DNA of 64,000 bases from Ensifer sp. LCM 4579 (GCF_001854885.1 NZ_MDDV01000013.1:191855-255854), one strand, 5' to 3'; shown: positions 8,603 through 17,111, numbered from the stretch's first letter. The notes: generated by a model from the letters alone, not told the origin. A program made the numbers and translations.

Positions 8603-9520
8603 ATGCGGATGAAAGGCACTTCTGCCGCGCCGCTCGAAATCGGAGGTTGGTTCGAGCAGTGGGCGGAACGCCGCCTGCGCTATCTGATGCTTGCGCCGGC
8701 GGTCCTCATCCTTTTGGCGCTGACGATCTTTCCGAGCCTCTACATGTTCTATGCCGCTGTCCATCGGATCAGCCCGAATCCCGATCTGCCCTGGCAGTTC
8801 GTCGGCGCCGCCAACTTCACCCGTCTTCTTTCCGACGGCCAGTTCCAGGTGGCATTGCGCAACACGGCGATCTTCACGGTCGTTGCGGTCTCGGTCGAGT
8901 TCCTGTTCGGTCTCGGCCTGGCTCTGCTCCTCGACAAATATATCCGCAGGTTGACCTTCCTGAAGACGGTGCTGATGGTTCCCATGATGCTGCCGCCTAT
9001 TGCCGTGGCGATCACCTGGAAGCTGATCTATGAGCCGCAATTCGGCGTGCTGAACGAGATCATGTTTCGCCTCGGCCTTCCGACTCAGGCCTGGGCCGGC
9101 GATGTCGATCTGGCGATGTTCTCGATCATCGTCGCCGATGTCTGGCAGTGGACTCCCTTTATCTTCCTTCTGATGCTGGCCGGGCTCGCGAGCCTGCCGA
9201 TCGAGCCCTACGAGGCCGCCGAGCTCGACGGCGCCTCGTCCTGGCGGCAGTTCTGGGACCTTACCATTCCCTTCCTGAAGCCGGTCATCGCCATTGCCCT
9301 GCTGCTGCGCGTCATGGATGCGCTGCGGCTGTTCGACCTGGTCTTCATTCTGACCGGAGGCGGCCCGGCGGACCGAACCAAGGTGCTGAGCCTCTATATT
9401 TATCAGGTCGCCTACCGTTTCGCCGATCCCGGCTATGCGGCGGCGATATCGCTCTTCGTGCTGCTCGTGACGATCGTCCTCAGCACCTGGTTCATGAAAC
9501 GCATGCGATTGGTGGAGTGA
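8603..9520 (+). CDS. Sugar ABC transporter permease (MalF type)
   Basis: Inner-membrane protein of 305 aa with about six transmembrane segments, the first at LMLAPAVLILLALTIF. The EAA loop that contacts the ATPase is EPYEAAELDGASSWRQFW, followed by the hydrophobic stretch FLKPVIAIALLLRVM. The start at 8603 is set by GGAGG at 8594-8598; an upstream extension in frame lacks membrane character and overlaps the binding-protein gene. The stop at 9520 lies one base before the next permease start, indicating translational coupling. It partners with the MalG-type permease and the ATPase downstream. Confidence 0.9.
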   Translation: MRMKGTSAAPLEIGGWFEQWAERRLRYLMLAPAVLILLALTIFPSLYMFYAAVHRISPNPDLPWQFVGAANFTRLLSDGQFQVALRNTAIFTVVAVSVEFLFGLGLALLLDKYIRRLTFLKTVLMVPMMLPPIAVAITWKLIYEPQFGVLNEIMFRLGLPTQAWAGDVDLAMFSIIVADVWQWTPFIFLLMLAGLASLPIEPYEAAELDGASSWRQFWDLTIPFLKPVIAIALLLRVMDALRLFDLVFILTGGGPADRTKVLSLYIYQVAYRFADPGYAAAISLFVLLVTIVLSTWFMKRMRLVE

Positions 9521-9521
9521 G

Positions 9522-10385
9522 ATGGCGATGAGATTCAAGAAGCGCAGCCGCAGCCGAGAGACGCTGCTTCGCCTTGCGGCCTATGGGACGATTCTCGTCG
9601 CCCTGATCCTCACGCTCTTTCCCGTCTATTGGATCGCCGCGAACTCGTTCAAATTCGACATCGACATCTTCGCCGTGCCGCCCGAATGGGTGCCGCGCAA
9701 CCCGACGCTGAAGCATTACGAACAGGCCTTCATCGAGCGCCCGTTCCTGCGCTATGCGCTGAACAGCTTCCTCGTCGCGGTGGGGACGACCGCAATCGCC
9801 GTGATCTTCGGCACCATGGCGGGCTACGCGCTGGCGCGTTTCACCTATCCCTGGCAATGGCGCAAACATGTCTCCTTCTGGATCCTGTCGACGCGCATGA
9901 TGCCGCCGATCGTCAGCATCATTCCGCTCTACCTTTTCTTCAACTACTTCGACATGCTCAACACGAAGGCGGCGCTGATCATCGCCTATACGGCCTTCAA
10001 CCTGCCCTTTGCGACCTGGATGATGAAAAGCTATTTCCAGGACCTTCCGGTCGAGCTCGAAGAGGCGGCGATCGTCGACGGCGACACGCGCTGGGGCGCG
10101 TTCCTGCACGTGGCCCTGCCGCTCGCGCGGCCCGGCCTCGCCGCAACCGCTATTTTCTGCCTGATCATCTCCTGGAACGAATTCCTGCTGGCACTGGTCA
10201 TCACGCTCACCGAGCAGTCGCAGACGCTGCCGATCGGCATTGCCGGACGTGTGACGCAGTACACGACCTACTGGGGCGAGATCAGCGCCGCCGGTTTCAT
10301 GGCCTGCGTGCCGATCGTCATTTTCGCCTTCATCGTCCAGAAACATCTCGTCCGGGGTCTTTCCCTCGGCGCCGTCAAGGGTTGA
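9522..10385 (+). CDS. Sugar ABC transporter permease (MalG type)
   Basis: Second inner-membrane subunit, 287 aa, about six transmembrane segments starting with AYGTILVALILTLFPVYW. The EAA loop is PVELEEAAIVDGDTRWGAF. A basic N-terminus (RFKKRSRSRE) precedes the first segment and fits a cytoplasmic start. The ATG follows the previous stop by one base, with GGTGGAG as SD inside the upstream gene. It forms the heterodimeric channel with the MalF-type subunit. The ATPase gene starts 5 nt downstream. Confidence 0.9.
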   Translation: MAMRFKKRSRSRETLLRLAAYGTILVALILTLFPVYWIAANSFKFDIDIFAVPPEWVPRNPTLKHYEQAFIERPFLRYALNSFLVAVGTTAIAVIFGTMAGYALARFTYPWQWRKHVSFWILSTRMMPPIVSIIPLYLFFNYFDMLNTKAALIIAYTAFNLPFATWMMKSYFQDLPVELEEAAIVDGDTRWGAFLHVALPLARPGLAATAIFCLIISWNEFLLALVITLTEQSQTLPIGIAGRVTQYTTYWGEISAAGFMACVPIVIFAFIVQKHLVRGLSLGAVKG

Positions 10386-10390
10386 GACTG

Positions 10391-11452
10391 ATGGCCTCCG
10401 TCAGGTTCGAGAACGTGACCAAAAAGTTCGGCGACTTTGTCGCCGTCGCCAATTTCAACCTCGAAATCAAGGACAAGGAGTTCCTCGTTCTGCTCGGGCC
10501 GTCCGGCTGCGGCAAGACGACGACGATGCGGATGGTGGCTGGTCTCGAAGAGCCGACATCCGGCGACATCTACATCGATTCCGACCGCATCAATGACGTG
10601 CTGCCGAAGTATCGCGACGTCGCGATGGTATTCCAGTCCTACGCGCTCTACCCGCACCTGACGGTCGAGGACAATATTGGCTATCCCTTGAAGATTCGCA
10701 AAGTGCCGCCGGACGTATACAAGCGCCGCATTGCCGAAGTGGCGCGCCGCGTCGAGCTCGATACCATGCTGAAACGCCTGCCCAAGGAACTCTCGGGCGG
10801 CCAGCGCCAGCGCGTCGCGCTCGCCCGCGCCATCGTGCGCACGCCGCGCGTCTTCCTGATGGACGAGCCGCTCTCCAATTTAGACGCGAAGCTGCGCACG
10901 CAGATGCGCGCGGAGCTGAAGCATCTTCAGCACGAACTGCAGGTGACGACGATCTATGTGACGCACGATCAGATCGAGGCGATGACGCTTGCCCACCGCG
11001 TCGCCGTCATGAACAGGGGCGTCATCGAACAGCTCGGGACGCCGAGAGATATCTACAGCAATCCCCGCACGCTGTTCGTCGCCGGCTTCATCGGGTCGCC
11101 GCCGATGAACCTCATTTCCGGGGAGGTGAGGGATGGTGTCTTTGCAAGTGCAGGCTTGAGGGTTGGAGGGGCCGGCCGCGCCGATATCCGGCGCGCCGTG
11201 CTGGGCGTGCGCCCAGAAGACATCCAGGTAGCGAGTGCCGAGGACCCGGACGTCAATCTCGTCGCGCCCATTTACTCGGTGGAACTCACCGGCGAGAACA
11301 CGCTTGTCAGCCTGCAACTCGGTGGCGCACTCATCACCCTGCGCGCCGATAAGAATTTCGCCGGTCAGATCGACCAACCCGTCGGCGTCAAAATCGCCGC
11401 GGACCGCATGTTCCTGTTCGAGGCGGAGACGGAGCGGCGTGTGGATTTCTAG
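10391..11452 (+). CDS. Sugar ABC transporter ATP-binding protein (MsmK/UgpC type)
   Basis: ATPase of 353 aa energising the CUT1 importer. Walker A is GPSGCGKTTT, the Q-loop is MVFQSYALYPHLTV, the signature is LSGGQRQRVALARA, Walker B is VFLMDEPLSNLD, and the switch His is in VTHDQIEAMTL. The C-terminal third is the OB-type regulatory domain of the MalK family (LGVRPEDIQ). A longer in-frame reading upstream is out of frame with the permease homology and is rejected. It is the last transport gene; a 42-bp inverted repeat pair follows. Confidence 0.93.
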   Translation: MASVRFENVTKKFGDFVAVANFNLEIKDKEFLVLLGPSGCGKTTTMRMVAGLEEPTSGDIYIDSDRINDVLPKYRDVAMVFQSYALYPHLTVEDNIGYPLKIRKVPPDVYKRRIAEVARRVELDTMLKRLPKELSGGQRQRVALARAIVRTPRVFLMDEPLSNLDAKLRTQMRAELKHLQHELQVTTIYVTHDQIEAMTLAHRVAVMNRGVIEQLGTPRDIYSNPRTLFVAGFIGSPPMNLISGEVRDGVFASAGLRVGGAGRADIRRAVLGVRPEDIQVASAEDPDVNLVAPIYSVELTGENTLVSLQLGGALITLRADKNFAGQIDQPVGVKIAADRMFLFEAETERRVDF

Positions 11453-11505
11453 GCAGAACGCTAAGGGGTCAGATGCGAAGTGGTTCCGCGCGGCGGCTCT
11501 AAACA

Positions 11506-11681
11506 CCCCCCTCTGCCCTGCCGGGCATCTCCCCCACAAGGGGGGAGATCGGCAAGTCGGGGGCTCGCTGCCCCACCTCTCCCACCCCTCCATCCTTGCT
11601 GGAGGCGGACGTGAAGCTTTGACGGCGCCGCTTCAGAACCTCCCCCCTTGTGGGGGAGATGCCCGGCAGGGCAGAGGGGGG
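11506..11681. repeat. Long perfect inverted repeat (two 42-bp arms)
   Basis: The arm at 11506-11547 (from CCCCCCTCTGCCCTGCCGGG to AAGGGGGGAG) is exactly reverse-complementary to 11640-11681, separated by 92 bases. Each arm itself holds CCCCC and GGGGG blocks that can fold. I recall such cytosine-rich elements as dispersed repeats in rhizobia. Located between the ATPase gene and the SUMF1-fold gene, the 176-base structure could act as a transcript end or a processing signal. The remainder of 11453-11750 shows no gene. Confidence 0.8.
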
Positions 11682-11750
11682 TGCAAGCGGAGACGCAGCC
11701 TTCGACGTTGGATATGTCGTACGGTCGGAAGCCGCCCGACGGCAGGGACC

Positions 11751-12494
11751 ATGGCAATCACTCTCTTCATTGTATCCAGCGCGATCGCCGGTGACCTCGA
11801 GCCCATCGCCGGCAATCCGCTGGTGGCGATCCCGGCCGGTCCCTTCGTATTTGGCCGTGACGACGGTCCGGAAAACGAGCGTCCCCGCCGCATCGTCGAG
11901 GGCCGCGGGTTCGCAATCAATCGCACCGAGATCACCAATCGGCAATATGCGCGCTTCGTTGCCGCGACCGGACATCGCCCCGCCTTTTACGCCGACCATC
12001 CGCTGCTGGGCGTTGCCGATCGGCCGGTAGTCGGCGTCAGCTGGGGCGACGCCGACGCCTTTTGCCGGCACTACGGCCTCGCCCTGCCTTCCGAGCAGCA
12101 ATACGAACGAGCCGCGCGCGGCACGAACGGGAAGGCCTTCCCCTGGGGCGATACACCGCCTGACACGATGCAAGCGAATGCCGGCAGTGACGTCTGTTGC
12201 GCCGGCGACGATCGCGACGGCTACCCGATGACCGCGCCGGCGGACGCTTTCGCCGCGGGCGCCAGCGAGGAGGGCGTACTCAACCTCATCGGCAATGCCT
12301 GGGAATGGACGGGCGATGCTTACCGGGCCTATGGGGGGACATCCGTCGTCGGCGACGAGCGCTATCGCGTGCTTCGCGGCGGCGCCTGGAACAGCGATCC
12401 GGACCACCTCACGACCACTTATCGTCTGGCATACGATCCAGGCTTCCGTTTCGCAGCCAATGGCGGTTTCCGATGCGTGCGTTCCTCGCCCTGA
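11751..12494 (+). CDS. SUMF1/FGE-fold protein lacking the formylglycine-generating cysteines
   Basis: Protein of 247 aa with a short hydrophobic N-terminus (ITLFIVSSAIAG) that may be a signal peptide. SUMF1-domain marks are AIPAGPFVFGRD, INRTEITNRQYARF, LPSEQQYERAARG, FPWGD, LIGNAWEWTGD, VLRGGAW and GFRC. True oxygen-dependent formylglycine-generating enzymes carry a CxxxxC pair just after RGG; here that segment reads AWNSDPDHL, with no Cys. It is therefore probably a SUMF1-fold protein of other function, not a sulfatase activator, and no sulfatase is in the window. It overlaps the next gene by 22 nt. The ATG at 11751 has a modest SD (CAGGGA). Confidence 0.8.
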   Translation: MAITLFIVSSAIAGDLEPIAGNPLVAIPAGPFVFGRDDGPENERPRRIVEGRGFAINRTEITNRQYARFVAATGHRPAFYADHPLLGVADRPVVGVSWGDADAFCRHYGLALPSEQQYERAARGTNGKAFPWGDTPPDTMQANAGSDVCCAGDDRDGYPMTAPADAFAAGASEEGVLNLIGNAWEWTGDAYRAYGGTSVVGDERYRVLRGGAWNSDPDHLTTTYRLAYDPGFRFAANGGFRCVRSSP

Positions 12495-13468
12495 TTGCTG
12501 CCGCCTGGCTGCTCTTTCCGGCGGGTTCGAGTGCCGGGCCATCGGCGGCGGCCGGCCATCGGCTTGAGACGGTCCACTTGCCGGGCGCGGCCTTTGGCGG
12601 CCTTGGGCGCGACGGCGACGCGCTGCTCGTGACCGACCTGGCGAGCGGCCGGTTGCTTCGCCGGAATGCGGAAGGCGGCTTCGTCGCGTTCGGTCCGGTA
12701 TTCCCGCACGGGCTCGACGTGATCGGCGACCCGACCGGACCCTATCGTGTCCTGCGCCATCGCGACGGATTCTTAGTGGCCCAGGGGTGGACGCCGGTCA
12801 ATTCCAGCGAGGGCTCACTGGACCACAGCCTGGTATTTCTCGATTCCGCGGGAAAGACACGGGTTATCAGCAATGAATTCTGGAATCCCTTCGATCTCGT
12901 CGCGGCGGAGAGCGGCTTCTATGTGGTCGATGCGGCCCGCAACAGCGTCGACCATGTCGGGTTCGACAGCGCCAAGAGAGAAGTCGTGACCTTCCGCCGA
13001 CTGGCTCAGAGGGCGAACACGATGCAGAGCCTGTCGCCGACGGAGTTCCGCGCGGGTGGCGAGTACGAGGTCGATGCCGTGCCGACCGGCATAGCCCTTC
13101 GCGATGGACGCCTCTATGTCGCGCTCTTCGGCGGCTTTCCGTTCATGCCGGGTGCCGGGAGGGTCGTCTCATTGCCGAGATCGGGAGGCAGCCCCGAACT
13201 GCGGATCGAGGCCGACGGCCTCAATGCTCCCGTTGCGATTGCCTTCGACGGGGCCGGGGGGATGCTGGTCCTCGAACACGGAAGCTACGATCAGAAGGAG
13301 GGCTTTCAGCAGGGGAGCGGGCGATTGCTGATGCTCGACCGGAAGACCGGCGAAAGAAGCGCCGTCATCGAAGGGCTGACGCGGCCGGTCTCCATGCTCA
13401 TATGGGATGAAGGCGAGATCGTGATTTCCGATCTCTCCGGCAATCTTCACTTCCTGCATCGCGAATAG
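12473..13468 (+). CDS. ScyD/ScyE-like secreted beta-propeller protein
   Basis: Protein of 331 aa with a signal peptide (ALIAAAWLLFPAGSSAG, residues 4-20). The body has the repeated pattern of SMP-30/ScyD-type propellers, for example GRLYVALFGGFPFMPGAGRV and GLNAPVAIAFDGAGGMLVLE. ScyD/ScyE proteins are known from cyanobacterial scytonemin clusters, but the wider family is of unknown function, so no reaction is assigned. It overlaps the SUMF1-fold gene by 22 nt in another frame, and the two appear to form a secreted pair. The end is followed by the palindromic repeat at 13527. Confidence 0.7.
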   Translation: MRAFLALIAAAWLLFPAGSSAGPSAAAGHRLETVHLPGAAFGGLGRDGDALLVTDLASGRLLRRNAEGGFVAFGPVFPHGLDVIGDPTGPYRVLRHRDGFLVAQGWTPVNSSEGSLDHSLVFLDSAGKTRVISNEFWNPFDLVAAESGFYVVDAARNSVDHVGFDSAKREVVTFRRLAQRANTMQSLSPTEFRAGGEYEVDAVPTGIALRDGRLYVALFGGFPFMPGAGRVVSLPRSGGSPELRIEADGLNAPVAIAFDGAGGMLVLEHGSYDQKEGFQQGSGRLLMLDRKTGERSAVIEGLTRPVSMLIWDEGEIVISDLSGNLHFLHRE

Positions 13469-13526
13469 GCCACTCGCCTTCGGCATGTCTCCTTATATCG
13501 TCCTCAGTTTAACGACTAAGACACCT

Positions 13527-13556
13527 CTGCGTCTGAAAAGACATGCGGCGCTGTAG
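13527..13556. repeat. Dispersed palindromic repeat, copy 2
   Basis: CTGCGTCTGAAAAGAC followed by ATGCGGCGCTGTAG. The segment resembles the minus-strand sequence of 6598-6626 with a one-base length difference. It sits between the ScyD-like gene and the HAD phosphatase gene. Confidence 0.6.
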
Positions 13557-13616
13557 CCATATCCGCGGACCGCGCCATATCTGTAGTACCAACAAGGCGG
13601 CAAAAGGGAGAGCGGC

Positions 13617-14291
13617 ATGCGCATTGAACCGGTGTTCCTCTTCGATCTGGACGGAACGCTCGTCGACAGCGTCTATCAGCACGTGCTCGCATGGAAAGAG
13701 GCGCTCGACGGCGAAGGCATCGACCTCTCCGTCTGGCGAATCCATCGCAAGATCGGCATGAGCGGCGGGCTCTTTACCGATCAGTTGTTGCGCGAGACGA
13801 ATATGGAGTTCAGCGAGGAGCGCGTGGCGCGGCTGCGCAAGCGCCATGCCGAGGCCTACAAACGGCAGGCGGACCGCATCCGACCGCTGCCGGGTGCGCG
13901 CGAACTGCTCACTTGGCTCACCGACGCGAGAATAGCCTGGGCGATCGCGACCAGCGGCCGGCTGGAGACCGCTGCCGTCAATCTCGTGGCCCTTGGCGTC
14001 GATCCGGCCGCAGTGCCGGTGGTCACGCGGGATCTGGTCAAATATGCCAAGCCCGATCCGGATCTCTTTCTCGCCGCTGCAGAGCAACTCGGCGCGCCGA
14101 TAGAAACGGCGGTGGTCGTCGGCGACAGCATTTGGGACATGCTCGCGGCGGTGCGCTGCCGAGCGCTCGGTGTGGGGCTGTTAAGTGGCGGCTACGGTCG
14201 TGATGAACTCAGGGACGCAGGCGCCTACCGCATTTTTGAAGATCCCGCCGACATGCTTCTTCATATCGATGAACTCGGCGGGCGACGTTGA
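13617..14291 (+). CDS. HAD-IA family phosphatase (phosphoglycolate phosphatase-like)
   Basis: Protein of 224 aa. HAD motif I is FLFDLDGTLVDS with the nucleophile Asp first and the acid/base Asp two residues later. Motif II is AIATSG, motif III is the Lys of KYAKPDPDLF, and motif IV is VVVGDSIWDML. An alpha-helical cap lies between motifs I and II, placing it with GPH or beta-phosphoglucomutase-like members. The SD AAAGGGAGAGCGGC precedes the ATG. It is a stand-alone gene with no partner indicating a substrate. Confidence 0.83.
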   Translation: MRIEPVFLFDLDGTLVDSVYQHVLAWKEALDGEGIDLSVWRIHRKIGMSGGLFTDQLLRETNMEFSEERVARLRKRHAEAYKRQADRIRPLPGARELLTWLTDARIAWAIATSGRLETAAVNLVALGVDPAAVPVVTRDLVKYAKPDPDLFLAAAEQLGAPIETAVVVGDSIWDMLAAVRCRALGVGLLSGGYGRDELRDAGAYRIFEDPADMLLHIDELGGRR

Positions 14292-14330
14292 TCGCGGCAG
14301 GTGGCCAGACTTGCGGGCGGGATTCACGAT

Positions 14331-14519
14331 TCAGTGCTTGGTGGCGTCTTCCTGAAGCGCCTCTTCGTGATACCAGCAGCCATCCACTGCCACGCATACG
14401 TCCGACGGAATAGTATCCATCTTTCCCGTGGGCTCCAAGCGACGCTCATCGAGCTGTCGGGATACTCTCTTCGGAAACTGCAGGATCGTCGCGGACTTGC
14501 CGTGTAAACTCGTGGCCAT
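14331..14519 (-). CDS. DUF2735 family small protein
   Basis: Protein of 62 aa that matches the rhizobial DUF2735 pattern (SATILQFPKRVSRQLDER, with a short variable tail). Members are commonly found beside glnII, as here. Function is unknown. The start at 14519 (MATSLHGK) is chosen because GGGAGACC lies upstream at normal spacing; a longer reading to 14579 has no SD. It diverges from glnII, so the two share the roughly 490-base intergenic region. Confidence 0.72.
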   Translation of the reverse strand: MATSLHGKSATILQFPKRVSRQLDERRLEPTGKMDTIPSDVCVAVDGCWYHEEALQEDATKH

Positions 14520-15013
14520 GCTCTGGTCTCCCGTGAGTCCTGTCGAGGAAGATAGTATGACGCGCAACAAATTGCACATGATTTGCGCGCAATGCCGAAA
14601 AAATATTCAATCGAGTGCCGGAATCGAGAGCACTCCTGGTCATTCCTCCTCGTGGCGTAATGTTGTCGTGCTTTTTTTAGGCAATCGGTTCCATTTGTTG
14701 CATTTGGGGTATGGCGCTCGGCCGTATCTCGGTGGCTGGCGTGTAATGCCTCAGGAAAATCAATGCCGTGACGAGAGGCCGAGCCCGGGGAGCCGGGCGG
14801 AATCGAACATCCATGGTCGCCCGGCAGGCCGGCGAACCGACGTGAATCCGGTTCGAAACCGATTTTTGGCGAAAAAATGCCCGGTCATCCCTCGAACTGG
14901 CACGCTTGATGCTTTGAGAGGATCGATCCCTGGCGGTCTCGCTGCGCATGCCGCGTCGAGGCCGCTTCAGGATTTGCTCAACCCTCGAAGCACCACGTTA
15001 GAGAGATTCGCTA
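14520..15013. other. Divergent regulatory region of glnII and DUF2735
   Basis: Nearly 500 bases with no convincing gene. It holds the sigma-54 promoter at 14898-14913 and a weak dyad TTGCAC to GCGCAA near 14571-14591 that could be an activator site. An RNA leader of about 100 bases is implied between promoter and glnII start. No NtrC site of full consensus was found by eye. Confidence 0.55.
14898..14913 (+). promoter_or_regulatory. Sigma-54 (RpoN) promoter of glnII
   Basis: TGGCACGCTTGATGCT has the GG (14899-14900) and GC (14911-14912) doublets separated by exactly 10 bases, as in -24/-12 promoters. NtrC/RpoN control of glnII is established in rhizobia. It lies 101 bases upstream of the glnII ATG. 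Confidence 0.75.
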
Positions 15014-16048
15014 ATGACCAAGTATAAGCTCGAGTACATCTGGCTCGATGGCTACACGCCCGTACCAAATCTTCGCGGCAAGACGCAGATCAAGGAATTC
15101 GACGCATTTCCGACGCTCGAACAGCTTCCGCTCTGGGGCTTCGACGGAAGCTCGACGATGCAGGCCGAGGGCCGTAGCTCCGACTGCGTCCTGAAGCCGG
15201 TCGCGCTTTATCCGGACCCGGTTCGCACCAACGGCGTACTGGTCATGTGCGAAGTCATGATGCCGGACGGCAAGACGCCGCATCCGTCGAACAGCCGCGC
15301 CACGATCATCGATGACGAAGGCGCCTGGTTCGGCTTCGAGCAGGAATACTTCTTCTACAAGAACGGCCGTCCGCTCGGCTTTCCGGAGCAGGGCTATCCG
15401 GCACCGCAGGGCCCCTACTACACTGGCGTCGGCTACAAGAACGTTGGCGACATCGCTCGCCAGATCGTCGAAGAGCATCTCGATATCTGCCTGGCCGCCG
15501 GCATCAACCATGAAGGCATCAACGCCGAAGTGGCCAAGGGCCAGTGGGAATTCCAGGTCTTCGGCAAAGGCTCCAAGAAGGCGGCCGACGAGGTCTGGAT
15601 GGCGCGCTACCTGTTGCAGCGCCTGACGGAAAAATACGGCGTCGACGTCGAGTATCACTGCAAGCCGCTCGGTGACACGGACTGGAACGGCTCGGGCATG
15701 CATTGCAACTTCTCGACCGCCTTTATGCGTGAAGTCGGCGGCAAGGACTATTTCGAAGCGCTGATGGCCGCCTTCGAAGAGAACCTGCAGGAACACATCG
15801 AGGTCTACGGTCCGGACAACCACATGCGCCTGACTGGCAAGCATGAAACGGCACCGTGGAACAAGTTCAGCTACGGCGTTGCCGATCGCGGCGCATCGAT
15901 CCGCGTTCCGCACAGCTTCGTCAACAACGGCTATCGCGGCTATCTCGAAGACCGCCGTCCGAACTCCCAGGGCGACCCCTACCAGATCGCTTCCCGCGTT
16001 CTGAAGACGATCGCCAGCGTTCCGGTGGAAGTATCCAAGGTCGCCTAG
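15014..16048 (+). CDS. glnII: Glutamine synthetase II (eukaryotic-type)
   Basis: Cytoplasmic ATP-dependent ligase of 344 aa forming glutamine from glutamate and ammonia. Length and motifs fit GSII, not the roughly 470-aa GSI: GFDGSSTMQAEG, FGFEQEYFF, INAEVAKGQWEFQVF, NGSGMHCNFSTAF and KHETAPWNKFSYG. GSII is the octameric or decameric eukaryotic-like enzyme characteristic of Rhizobiaceae, Frankia and Streptomyces and is not adenylylated. The ATG follows AGAGATTCGCTA, a modest SD. The -24/-12 promoter upstream indicates nitrogen-limitation control. A GC-rich stem with a T-rich tail follows the stop. Confidence 0.97.
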   Translation: MTKYKLEYIWLDGYTPVPNLRGKTQIKEFDAFPTLEQLPLWGFDGSSTMQAEGRSSDCVLKPVALYPDPVRTNGVLVMCEVMMPDGKTPHPSNSRATIIDDEGAWFGFEQEYFFYKNGRPLGFPEQGYPAPQGPYYTGVGYKNVGDIARQIVEEHLDICLAAGINHEGINAEVAKGQWEFQVFGKGSKKAADEVWMARYLLQRLTEKYGVDVEYHCKPLGDTDWNGSGMHCNFSTAFMREVGGKDYFEALMAAFEENLQEHIEVYGPDNHMRLTGKHETAPWNKFSYGVADRGASIRVPHSFVNNGYRGYLEDRRPNSQGDPYQIASRVLKTIASVPVEVSKVA

Positions 16049-16071
16049 GGCCTAATCCTCCCAGGATGTTT

Positions 16072-16109
16072 CATGGCGTCGGCCTCACGGTCGGCGCCAT
16101 GATTCTTTT
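16072..16109. terminator. Intrinsic terminator after glnII, possibly bidirectional
   Basis: A stem of about 13 bp (CATGGCGTCGGCC, loop TCAC, GGTCGGCGCCATG; two G-T pairs) is followed by ATTCTTTT. It lies between the convergent glnII and HAD-IIA genes. Confidence 0.65.
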
Positions 16110-16882
16110 CAGGCACGCCGTTGCGCAAGGATCCAGTCGACGGCGGCCGATATATCACGCATGACGGCGGTCGGCGATGGCTCGAAACGTGTCTCGTCGC
16201 CCACTCGATATTTGCCCGTGCGCACCAGGAGCGCCTGTCCCAGACCGGCTCCGAGCGCACCGGCGACATCGGTCTCCGCATCGTCTCCGACCATTACGGC
16301 TTGCGCCGCCGGACAGCGGATGGTGGCGAGTGCAGAACGGAAGAATTCGGGCGCAGGCTTGCCGAGCACGAAAGCCGTTGTCTGGCTTGCATATTCAAGC
16401 GCCGCGACGAACGGGCCCGCATCGAGGCTCAATTGTCCGTCTTTGTCCCTAAAGGTTCGATTCGGCGCGAGCGCCAGCAATTCTGCGCCGCCGATCAGTT
16501 GCCGGAACGCCTCGTTCAGCGACCGGTAGTCGAAGGCGTTGCCCGCGTCGCCGACGACTACGGCCTTCCGGTCGGCCGCCGGAATGTCGCGGAAATCGGA
16601 TTTGAGATCCGGGTGAATGAGCAGGTGCGGCGATCGGCGGTGATCGCGAAGCCAGTTGCACGCCGCCTCGGCGGGCGTGAACAACTCGTCACTCGAAACG
16701 GGAAGCCCAAGGCTTGCGAGCCGTTCGAGAACCGCATGCTTTGTCGAGCGGGTGGTGTTGCTGACGAAACGGAGTGGGAGACCGGAGGCGCGCAGGCGGG
16801 AAACGGCAGCCGCCGCCCCGGAAACGGCGCTGTTGCCATCATAGACGACCCCCGCAAGGTCCAGAAGCACAGCATTGATCAT
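16109..16882 (-). CDS. HAD-IIA family hydrolase
   Basis: Protein of 257 aa. Motif I is LLDLAGVVYDG, motif II is RFVSNTTRSTK, motif III/IV is GKPAPEFF then VMVGDDAETDVAGA. The large C2-type cap between motifs II and III places it with NagD/HDHD2-like phosphatases (TIGR01458-like). In motif I the residue two after the nucleophile Asp is Ala where most phosphatases have Asp, as in the HDHD2 branch, so activity may be altered. It is convergent with glnII. No substrate is suggested by neighbours. Confidence 0.8.
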   Translation of the reverse strand: MINAVLLDLAGVVYDGNSAVSGAAAAVSRLRASGLPLRFVSNTTRSTKHAVLERLASLGLPVSSDELFTPAEAACNWLRDHRRSPHLLIHPDLKSDFRDIPAADRKAVVVGDAGNAFDYRSLNEAFRQLIGGAELLALAPNRTFRDKDGQLSLDAGPFVAALEYASQTTAFVLGKPAPEFFRSALATIRCPAAQAVMVGDDAETDVAGALGAGLGQALLVRTGKYRVGDETRFEPSPTAVMRDISAAVDWILAQRRA

Positions 16883-17111
16883 AGAGCGATGATCGCACTC
16901 GGGTGCTGCGGGTCAAGCCTCGCAGACGGAGTATGTCAAGCGATCTATGGAGGAGGACCGGCTGCCACCTGGCTACGAGTCGCCGCTCTTGCATTTCGGG
17001 CTTGTCGACGTCGGTTTAAGGATGCAGAAGCTTCAAGAACAGCGTTCTTTGCGCGTCTGATACAATGCGCGGCCTCCAGTTGACGATTGGCCGCTTTTCG
17101 CCGCGCCGATA

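Noticed and set aside
9629-11452. A long single frame suggesting a permease-ATPase fusion
   Set aside because: Its first part is out of frame with the permease homology. The ATPase begins at 10391 with its own start, and the permease stops at 10385.
11506-11681. An insertion sequence or CRISPR-like repeat
   Set aside because: Only two arms in inverted orientation, no transposase and no regular spacer array. It is better described as a dispersed intergenic element.
16161-17083. Plus-strand frames over the HAD-IIA gene
   Set aside because: They mirror the minus-strand HAD protein, which has all HAD motifs in order.
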